Positions 9,701-17,065 of a DNA stretch of 34,915 nt are shown piece after piece. The notes under the pieces are model-generated. The model saw nothing but the letters and a program-made list of their open reading frames with translations, searched no databases and was not told where the DNA came from. Position 1 is the first letter of the stretch. Every line of letters begins with the position of its first letter. The translations under genes were made by a program, and so were the position numbers. This stretch comes from Clostridiales bacterium (GTDB lineage: Bacteria; Bacillota; Clostridia; Christensenellales; Aristaeellaceae), in NCBI GenBank assembly GCA_017577285.1, contig PITV01000003.1:1-34915 (forward strand), read 5' to 3'.

Positions 9701-11428
9701 TTATTCGCCCTCATCCAGCCAGATGGAATCCAGATACGCCATCCTGACCGTCAGGAAATCCCGGATATACTCGATGTTATCGTGATAGGTCTTTCCGGTA
9801 TTGACAGGAAAATCCCTGTCGTGCTTTCCGAGGGTCGGCCTGAGCAGGAAGTTCATCCGCGTGCTGGGAGCGAGCAGAGCCTCATACTCATCCAGGCTCC
9901 TGAGGTTTCCGGTGGCCCCAGACGGCTCCCTCTGCCCCAGCAGCACCTCGATCATCGGCCGGAAGACCGTGCGGTAGGCTTCCTTCACGGCAGCCCTGAA
10001 ATCCTCATGCGCGTACAGCTTCGGGAAGAAATAATACTCCTCAATGGATCTTTCGGCACCCGGCTTTTCGCCTACCAGAAGCCCTTCGGGCACGTTGGTC
10101 TTTCCGGCGTATTTGTCATCGGAATACACGCCCAGGCTGTTGTCAAAATCCCACACCGGGCCGAAAAACAGCTTGGTGCTCACGCTGTCCGGATACTTGT
10201 ACATATAGAAGCTGGTCTTGTTGCCGTCCAGGTTCTTCATGATCTCCTCGATCAGGTATTTCTGCACCATGGAGGTCATATCCGCGATCTCGGTGTAGTG
10301 GCGCCCAGTCACGGGGTCGATGCCGTCCTCAGCGGAAATGGCGTTTTCAAAGGACTGGACCAGTGATCTGATATACTGCATCTGGGCCTTCGAGGCGAAT
10401 TCGGGAGACTTGACCAGTATGCACTGGCCGCAGTCGGTGACAAATCCGCACATGGAGCCCACATACCGCTTGCTCAGCTCGATCTGGATCAGATATCCGC
10501 CGGTGATATCCTCCGGGTCGTTGGGGATGTTGTAATACTTGTACGACCCGTTCCTCACCTTGTCTGTTCCCATCTGTCCGTAAGAGGAAAGGGGCCTGGA
10601 ATTGAGCGCCTCCGTCGCCTCCTCCAGATCAAAGATCTCCACGCGGTTCTTCCCCACCTGCACCTTTTCCGTCAGCATGAAGGTGCCGTAATAGCTGTTG
10701 TTGACATAGACATCCACGAACCGGTAATGCATGGAAAATGTCATGCCGGCCGCATCCGCCATATCCAGCGCGATGGCGTCCCTGATCTGGGAGTTGTCGC
10801 AGTAGTTGGCCAGCAGCAGCCAGGTCTTAGCCTTCTTCATGCCCAGGATCTTCGCTTTCACAGGCAGTTTCAGGTGAAAGGATTTCTTCACGACCTGGAA
10901 GGAATAATTGCCGCGCAGGCGCACATAGTCCAGTTCTCCCTCATAGGAGATCTCCCCGTTCACATCAACGATCTTTACGGAGCCGCCCTCGTGATGCCGC
11001 TTGCTTTCCGACAGATAGTTCAGGCTGCCCGATTCGGTCCTCAGATAGACCGCTCCGGCGTTGGCGGACTGGTACACCGTCACCTCATACCGGTTCTTCC
11101 CGTTGGAGACCGTCACCGTGGTCCCGGGCACAAAGGCCCCGGTCAGTTCCCGGTTGGCGACCGTCTCCCCGTTCACCTCGAAATCAGAGGCGTCCCCCGT
11201 CAGATAAACGCGAAGGGAGGATGTGTCCATACAGGCGGGCAGATACAGATCATACTTTCCGCTGTCCGTCTTTTTCCAGCGTATCGCCTCCACAGGAACG
11301 GTCTTTCCTTCAGCCACCGCTGTATCCGCATCGCACACATACAGCACCTTGATCTCCCTGGCCTGGGCGCACAGGGGCAGCAGGAGCGCGGCGAGCACGA
11401 TCAGCAGGAATACGGTATATCTTCGCAT
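9701..11428 (-). CDS. CotH-like family secreted protein
   Basis: Signal peptide MRRYTVFLLIVLAALLLPLCAQA; YVRLRGNYSFQVVKKSFHLKL, TWLLLANYCDNSQIRDAIALDMA, FVDVYVNNSYYGTFMLTEKVQVGKNRVEI, GPVWDFDNSLG. Confidence 0.85.
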   Translation of the reverse strand: MRRYTVFLLIVLAALLLPLCAQAREIKVLYVCDADTAVAEGKTVPVEAIRWKKTDSGKYDLYLPACMDTSSLRVYLTGDASDFEVNGETVANRELTGAFVPGTTVTVSNGKNRYEVTVYQSANAGAVYLRTESGSLNYLSESKRHHEGGSVKIVDVNGEISYEGELDYVRLRGNYSFQVVKKSFHLKLPVKAKILGMKKAKTWLLLANYCDNSQIRDAIALDMADAAGMTFSMHYRFVDVYVNNSYYGTFMLTEKVQVGKNRVEIFDLEEATEALNSRPLSSYGQMGTDKVRNGSYKYYNIPNDPEDITGGYLIQIELSKRYVGSMCGFVTDCGQCILVKSPEFASKAQMQYIRSLVQSFENAISAEDGIDPVTGRHYTEIADMTSMVQKYLIEEIMKNLDGNKTSFYMYKYPDSVSTKLFFGPVWDFDNSLGVYSDDKYAGKTNVPEGLLVGEKPGAERSIEEYYFFPKLYAHEDFRAAVKEAYRTVFRPMIEVLLGQREPSGATGNLRSLDEYEALLAPSTRMNFLLRPTLGKHDRDFPVNTGKTYHDNIEYIRDFLTVRMAYLDSIWLDEGE

Positions 11429-11513
11429 AAAGTGTCCTTTCGCTTACAGAACTTTCATCCGCCGGTTTCGGTCACGGATCCGTCTCATTCCCGAAAAACA
11501 ATATGACCGGCTC

Positions 11514-13343
11514 TCACTCCAGATTCTCGAAGAAATCGTTGTTCAGCACATCATCCCCCACCAGGGAACGGTACAGTCCGAAGCAGGTGTTGTCATTTTC
11601 CTTTCCCGCCACATCCAGGGAATAGAACTCGCTGTGATGGGCCTCGGTGGTGTGTTTCTCAAAGGCGATATACGCCACCGCCATGGGAGAAAGATTCATC
11701 AGGTTTTCATCCGGCTCGTACCAGTCGATCCCGATGCGGTGATCCGGATCATACAGGTGCATATAGAACTTCGGCACATCCCACACGCCGTATTTTTCCG
11801 CGCTTTCGGGATAGTTCGACGGATCCCCCGCCAGCAGCACGCCGTTCAGGGTGGCATCCGCCGTCAGGCGGTGATTGAAGTGGCCGAACTCGCCCCCCAG
11901 GTCATGACCGATGAGCACATCCGGTTTGTACCGGCGGATGACCTCCACCGTTTTCATGTACATGTTGTCATAGCCGCCCCAGTCCTCGATATTCTGCTCC
12001 CAGGTGGCGCGCTCATCCACCATGCCCAGGTAAACGGGGTAATATCTCTCCCCCAGCACCCACAGGGCGTTCAGGGTTTCGGTGCGGGCGGGCCGACCCA
12101 GCATGGGATCGGTCATATATACGATGGCGACCGTCTTTCCCCGGCTGACGCACCAGGGCACGATGCCGGAGAAGAACAGGCATTCATCATCCCGGTGGGC
12201 GATGATCAGCATCACATCCACCTTGTCCGGCAGCTGCTGCCAGTTCTGGGCGACCACGGGGACCTCCCCCTGCCGGTACACATACAGTTCCGTCAGCATG
12301 GTGTCCCTGCCCTCCGCGCTGATCTCCGCCTTCACAGCGCCCGCGGGCACCCCGTAATAGGTGATATAGAAACCGCCCTCATTGGCATCGGTGACATCCC
12401 CGATCACATTTCCGCCTGCATCCGTATAGATGACTCTGATATCATGGGTGACATCCAGCCATTCGGTCTGGATCGCCTCCATCTGCTCCCCCGCCGGGAA
12501 GGTGATGATCAGGCTCTTGCCGTTCATCTTCCATCCGTCGATGCAGCTGCCGTCTGTCAGCCGTTCCAGATCGCGCTGTGAAATGTTATAGGTGCAGTCC
12601 TCCACAGCGCTGTACTGCCGGGCAAAGTGGCCGTTCACGCAGAACACGCTGTTATAAAGCACCGCTTCCTGATCCCCGGATCTGACGCTGACGGTCAGGT
12701 AGCGGTCCCCGGGCCGCATCTTTTTGAAGAGGATCTGTCTGCTGAGTTTTGAAAGGTCGATCTCGGTCACGTTCTCACTTGCGGAATAGAACAGACACAC
12801 GCCGCACTCCTCCCGGATGTTCCGGAAGTTGTAGAACATCACCCGCACTTCCGTCACAGGCCTGTTCGCGCGGATCTTTCCCTTCAGAGCGGTGCCCTCG
12901 CCGAACATCATCAGGTACGGGATATCCGCGTCCTCCAGCACCGCTTCCAGAGGATCGCCCGGAATGTCTTCCGGCAGCATTTCATCGCCGGGCACCACCT
13001 TGCTCTTCAGCACATAGCCGGCGGCGCCCTTCCTGTTCGCGATCAGGTATTCCTCGCCGCTCTCTCCCAGGATGTAGCATTCCTCGCCGCCGCTCATCTC
13101 CTCGATGGTGGTCCCCTTGTATGTGGTGAGGCCCATTACGGCATAGGATTTCATTTTCGCGCGGACGGGATGCTCATAGCGCGTCAGCCTTGACCCGGCC
13201 AGCACCTCCTCCGCCTGTTCCTCGCGGGTGGCGGCCAGCGCCGTGCAGCCTGTCAGAAGCAGAAGGCACAGCAGCAGAGCGCACCCCTTTCTCAGCAGAT
13301 CATGTCGCGCTGATATATTCAGCTTTTTTCTCATTTCCGGCAT
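11514..13343 (-). CDS. Lipoprotein with N-terminal SH3-like region and C-terminal PIG-L (LmbE-type) deacetylase domain
   Basis: Lipobox-like LLLLTGC; IIAHRDDECLFFSG (PIG-L AHxDDE motif) and GGEFGHFNHRLTADA (HxxH-type motif). Confidence 0.85.
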   Translation of the reverse strand: MPEMRKKLNISARHDLLRKGCALLLCLLLLTGCTALAATREEQAEEVLAGSRLTRYEHPVRAKMKSYAVMGLTTYKGTTIEEMSGGEECYILGESGEEYLIANRKGAAGYVLKSKVVPGDEMLPEDIPGDPLEAVLEDADIPYLMMFGEGTALKGKIRANRPVTEVRVMFYNFRNIREECGVCLFYSASENVTEIDLSKLSRQILFKKMRPGDRYLTVSVRSGDQEAVLYNSVFCVNGHFARQYSAVEDCTYNISQRDLERLTDGSCIDGWKMNGKSLIITFPAGEQMEAIQTEWLDVTHDIRVIYTDAGGNVIGDVTDANEGGFYITYYGVPAGAVKAEISAEGRDTMLTELYVYRQGEVPVVAQNWQQLPDKVDVMLIIAHRDDECLFFSGIVPWCVSRGKTVAIVYMTDPMLGRPARTETLNALWVLGERYYPVYLGMVDERATWEQNIEDWGGYDNMYMKTVEVIRRYKPDVLIGHDLGGEFGHFNHRLTADATLNGVLLAGDPSNYPESAEKYGVWDVPKFYMHLYDPDHRIGIDWYEPDENLMNLSPMAVAYIAFEKHTTEAHHSEFYSLDVAGKENDNTCFGLYRSLVGDDVLNNDFFENLE

Positions 13344-13417
13344 ATATCAGTTTCCCTTTCCGGGCACAGCCGTGAAGCAGGCGGCGCCCGATCCTCAGTT
13401 TCCGTCATTTCACGGAT

Positions 13418-13446
13418 ATTCTATCACACCGGAGCGCCGTTTTCAA
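13418..13446 (-). promoter_or_regulatory. Sigma70-type promoter for the PIG-L/CotH unit (TTGAAA-N17-TAGAAT)
   Basis: Minus strand TTGAAA (13441-13446), 17-nt spacer, TAGAAT (13418-13423). Confidence 0.7.
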
Positions 13447-13600
13447 GGAATGCCCCTCTCACAAATATCGTTGCGCCCTCCTCCGTCAGGAAATGCCCGG
13501 AGGCCGGGCCCGCATCCCGGATGCGGCCGTAAGGAGAGGAGGAGAAAGAGACGGTAAGGATATTCTTTTTCTTTATCGTTTTTTTTTCTTTATCGTTTTA

Positions 13601-13632
13601 TTTTTCTTTCTCTTTTTCCTTTTCTTTTTCTT
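13601..13632. repeat. 32-nt uninterrupted polypyrimidine (polypurine on minus) tract
   Basis: tttttctttctctttttccttttctttttctt, preceded by a 12-nt direct repeat ctttatcgtttt at 13571 and 13588. Confidence 0.9.
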
Positions 13633-13640
13633 GTATGCGT

Positions 13641-13720
13641 ACGCATGCAGCCGCATGTTCCCGCACGGTTTCGCATCATTCCGCATATGTCCGCATCATC
13701 CCGCATGCGTCCGCATATCC
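13641..13720. repeat. Eight contiguous 10-nt degenerate direct repeats with invariant CGCA core
   Basis: acgcatgcag/ccgcatgttc/ccgcacggtt/tcgcatcatt/ccgcatatgt/ccgcatcatc/ccgcatgcgt/ccgcatatcc. Confidence 0.85.
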
Positions 13721-13876
13721 CGTCCGTACAGGGGCATATCCTCACGCCGGCGCCCGTCCGGGCGGATCGCCGCCGCATCCTCCCTCCGCGCTTTATACGA
13801 AATGGGAGGAAAACGCCCAGATATTCGGGAGAGAGCGCCTCTTCGGGACAAATTTCGCCCAGTGGGATAAAAATAC

Positions 13877-13905
13877 TTGAAAAAGACAGTTTCATCATAT
13901 ATAAT
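13877..13905 (+). promoter_or_regulatory. gapA promoter (TTGAAA-N17-TATAAT)
   Basis: TTGAAA 13877-13882, TATAAT 13900-13905; AGGAGG SD before ATG 13965. Confidence 0.85.
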
Positions 13906-13964
13906 AGCGGAGGTCTCGGTGAGAGACATCCAAACCGCTATACTTTTTTAGGAGGATTGACAAT

Positions 13965-14990
13965 ATGGTTAAGGTTGCTATCAATGGTTTCGGTCGTATC
14001 GGTCGTCTCGCTTTCCGTCAGATGTTTGACGCCGAAGGTTATGAAGTAGTTGCCATCAACGATCTGACCAGCCCCGCTATGCTGGCTCATCTGCTGAAGT
14101 ATGATACCGCCCAGCGCGGCTTCTGCGGCGTGATCGGCGAAGAAAAGCACACCGTTTCCGCTACCGAAGATTCCATCATCGTAGACGGCAAGGAAATCAA
14201 GATCTACGCTGAAAAAGACGCCAACAACTGCCCCTGGGGCAAGCTGGATGTGGATGTCGTTCTCGAGTGCACCGGTTTCTACTGCAGCAAGGACAAGTCC
14301 ATGGCTCACATCAACGCCGGCGCCAAGAAGGTCGTTATTTCCGCTCCTGCCGGCAACGATCTGAAGACCATCGTCTTCTCCGTCAACAATGACACCCTGA
14401 CCGCTGAAGATCAGATCATCTCCGCCGCTTCCTGCACCACCAACTGCCTGGCCCCCATGGCCAAGGCCCTGAATGATAACTTCCCCATCCAGAGCGGCAT
14501 CATGACCACCGTGCACGCTTACACCGGTGACCAGATGATCCTGGACGGCCCCCATCGCAAGGGCGATCTGCGTCGTGCCCGTGCCGGCGCTCAGAACATC
14601 GTTCCCAACTCCACCGGCGCTGCCAAGGCCATCGGCCTGGTCATCCCCGAGCTGAACGGCAAGCTGATCGGCTCCGCCCAGCGCGTTCCCGTATGCACCG
14701 GTTCCACCACCATCCTGGTAGCCGTCGTCAAGGGTCAGAACGTGACCAAGGACGCCATCAACGCCGCCATGAAGGCTCAGGCTTCCGCTTCCTTCGGCTA
14801 CACCGAGGAGCCCATCGTTTCCTCCGACGTCATCGGCATGAAGTTCGGTTCTCTGTTCGATGCCACCCAGACCATGGTCGCCAAGCTGGACGATGACACC
14901 TATCAGGTGCAGGTCGTATCCTGGTACGACAACGAGAACTCCTACACCAGCCAGATGGTCCGCACCATCAAGTACTTCGCCGAGCTGTAA
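13965..14990 (+). CDS. gapA: Type I glyceraldehyde-3-phosphate dehydrogenase
   Basis: [60 protein letters not shown]. Confidence 0.98.
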   Translation: MVKVAINGFGRIGRLAFRQMFDAEGYEVVAINDLTSPAMLAHLLKYDTAQRGFCGVIGEEKHTVSATEDSIIVDGKEIKIYAEKDANNCPWGKLDVDVVLECTGFYCSKDKSMAHINAGAKKVVISAPAGNDLKTIVFSVNNDTLTAEDQIISAASCTTNCLAPMAKALNDNFPIQSGIMTTVHAYTGDQMILDGPHRKGDLRRARAGAQNIVPNSTGAAKAIGLVIPELNGKLIGSAQRVPVCTGSTTILVAVVKGQNVTKDAINAAMKAQASASFGYTEEPIVSSDVIGMKFGSLFDATQTMVAKLDDDTYQVQVVSWYDNENSYTSQMVRTIKYFAEL

Positions 14991-15078
14991 TTTCCCGGAA
15001 AGTACGGTGTGCCGGATCCCGGCATAAGGCAAAAACAATAAACAGCCGGATATATCAAAAATTTCTCCGGCGCATTTC

Positions 15079-15109
15079 CCTCCCCGCGGTCACCGCGGGG
15101 AGGTTTTTT
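15079..15109 (+). terminator. Rho-independent terminator downstream of gapA
   Basis: CCTCCCCGCGG-TCA-CCGCGGGGAGG followed by TTTTTT (11-bp perfect stem). Confidence 0.92.
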
Positions 15110-15251
15110 ATACGCCGCGCGGCTCAGCGCCGGAAACGGCGCACACCGTTTGACAGAAGAGGCCCGCGATGATATGATAACAGCGTCAGCCGGCAGTGTT
15201 TCCATATCATACTGTAACCTATTCCTTTTCAACAGAGAAAGGCAGGTACGG

Positions 15252-15602
15252 ATGCAGCAGGCTTTTGACGCTCGGGCATCACAGCACAGTATTTTACGGA
15301 ACAGCAAACGTTATGGCATCCACGGTAAGAACCGCAGCAGAATCCAGTTACAGACAGACCTGAAAAACGCGCGTCCTTATACTGATTACATCGGTAAAGA
15401 AAGGCGTTATTTGGAAGAAAAACGGGATCGCGGCTGTGATCCGTATGTCTGCAAAAACAAACTCATCCTGGTCTCAACAGCTGATCATGTGATCGTGACC
15501 ACCTATTTGCTCCCGGATTGGTTCAAATGGAATCCTGTCAGGAAAAACAGGCACGGATGTGAAAGCACCCGTGCGGAATACCTCGAATACCTCTACGCGT
15601 GA
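15252..15602 (+). CDS. Small uncharacterised protein
   Basis: MQQAFDARASQHSILRNSKRYGIHGKNRSRIQLQTDLKNARPYTDYIGKERRYLEEKRDRGCDPYVCKNKLILVSTADHVIVTTYLLPDWFKW...; possible SD AGGCAGG; protein-like composition; no family recognised. Confidence 0.5.
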   Translation: MQQAFDARASQHSILRNSKRYGIHGKNRSRIQLQTDLKNARPYTDYIGKERRYLEEKRDRGCDPYVCKNKLILVSTADHVIVTTYLLPDWFKWNPVRKNRHGCESTRAEYLEYLYA

Positions 15603-15657
15603 TCTGTAGATAGGGTGCGCTGCCGGCTGATATTTCTATGAAAGCAGGAAAAAAAAG

Positions 15658-16968
15658 ATGAATGAGATCAAATGTCCCCGCTGCGGCGAGGTTTTTCAGG
15701 TGGATGAAGCGGGTTATGCCGCCATCGTGAAACAGGTGCGGGACGACCAGTTCAACAGGGAGATCACCGTGCGGGAGCAGGCGTTCGCCGCGGATAAGAA
15801 AAGCGCCGTCAGTCTGGCTGTCTCCGAGACCAGGGAGGACATGAACAAAACGATATACGACCTTCGCGCGCAGGTAAAGGAGCTGGAGCAGAAGCTCTCC
15901 CTGCAGAAGACCTCCATGGACGCCCAGAGAGAATCCGCCCTGGCGGAAGCGGAGAACCGCCGCCAGCAGGAGATCAGCAGCCGCGAGCAGACGATCACCC
16001 GGCTTCAGGCCGATGTGCAGTCCGCCTCCACGGAAAAGCAGCTGGCCATCGCCACCGCCCTGCAGGAAAAGGACGCGGAGATCACACGGCTGACAATCCA
16101 GATCGAATCGGATAAGCGGGCGGCCGAGGACAGGGAACACAGCATCGCGGAGCAGCACAGGAATGAACTCGCCCTGCGGGATGACACCATCCAGCAGCTG
16201 CGGGATTTCAAGGCGCGCCTGTCCACAAAGATGGTGGGCGAATCGCTGGAGCAGCACTGCCTGACCGAGTTCAATCGGATCCGGATGACAGCCTTCCCCC
16301 GGGCGGAATTCGGCAAGGATAATGACGCGTCCAGCGGCAGCAAGGGCGATTTCATCTTCCGTGAATCCACAGAGGACGGGATCGAGTTCATCTCCATCAT
16401 GTTCGAAATGAAGAACGAGATGGACACCACCGCCTCCAAGCACCGGAACGAGGACTTTTTCAAAGAGCTGAACAGGGATCGCACGGAGAAGGGCTGCGAG
16501 TATGCCGTTCTGGTCTCCATGCTGGAATCCGACAGCGAGCTGTACAATTCGGGCATCGTGGATGTATCCTACGCCTATCCGAAAATGTTCGTCATCCGCC
16601 CCCAGTTCTTTATCCCCATGATCTCCCTCCTGCGCAACGCCGCGCTGGATTCCGTGCAGTACCGCAAGGAGCTGGCGGTGGTCCGGGCTCAGAATATCGA
16701 TGTGACCAATTTTGAGGCCGCCATGAACGATTTCAAAAAGGGCTTCACCTACAATTACGAGCAGGCCAGCAAGCGGTTCGAAGAGGCCGTAAAGGAAATC
16801 GACAAGGCCATCAGGCAGCTGCAGGACGTACGCGAAACGCTGATGAAATCCGACCGTCAGCTGCGTCTGGCCAATGACAAGGTGGAGGAGCTTTCCATCA
16901 AAAAGCTGACAAAGGGGAATCCCACCATGCAGGCGAAATTCATAGAGGCAGGCGCCGATCTTTCCTGA
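15658..16968 (+). CDS. DUF2130-type protein: CPRC motif, coiled coil, PD-(D/E)XK-like C-terminal region
   Basis: [14 protein letters not shown], long coiled-coil, [62 protein letters not shown]. Confidence 0.8.
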   Translation: MNEIKCPRCGEVFQVDEAGYAAIVKQVRDDQFNREITVREQAFAADKKSAVSLAVSETREDMNKTIYDLRAQVKELEQKLSLQKTSMDAQRESALAEAENRRQQEISSREQTITRLQADVQSASTEKQLAIATALQEKDAEITRLTIQIESDKRAAEDREHSIAEQHRNELALRDDTIQQLRDFKARLSTKMVGESLEQHCLTEFNRIRMTAFPRAEFGKDNDASSGSKGDFIFRESTEDGIEFISIMFEMKNEMDTTASKHRNEDFFKELNRDRTEKGCEYAVLVSMLESDSELYNSGIVDVSYAYPKMFVIRPQFFIPMISLLRNAALDSVQYRKELAVVRAQNIDVTNFEAAMNDFKKGFTYNYEQASKRFEEAVKEIDKAIRQLQDVRETLMKSDRQLRLANDKVEELSIKKLTKGNPTMQAKFIEAGADLS

Positions 16969-16990
16969 TATCCGGCGCCCGGAAAACAGC

Positions 16991-17026
16991 GCGCCCCCCG
17001 GCCAGACAGCCGGAGGGCGTGTTTTT
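16991..17026 (+). terminator. Rho-independent terminator
   Basis: CGCCCCCCGGC-cagaca-GCCGGAGGGCG then GTGTTTTT (one internal mismatch). Confidence 0.75.
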
Positions 17027-17065
17027 GCATATGGAATTTTCTGTCCTGTCAGGAAGCGGAGCAGA

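Noticed and set aside
13641-13720. CRISPR array interpretation of the decamer repeats
   Set aside because: Units are 10 nt with only a 4-nt invariant core and no 25-40 nt spacers; incompatible with CRISPR.
13590-13898. 102-aa minus-strand ORF through the decamer array (ICGRMRDDAD/ICGMMRNRAG/TCGCMRTHTR)
   Set aside because: The 10-aa periodicity is the arithmetic consequence of a 10-nt DNA repeat read in triplets; no SD seen and the tail simply translates the polypurine tract.
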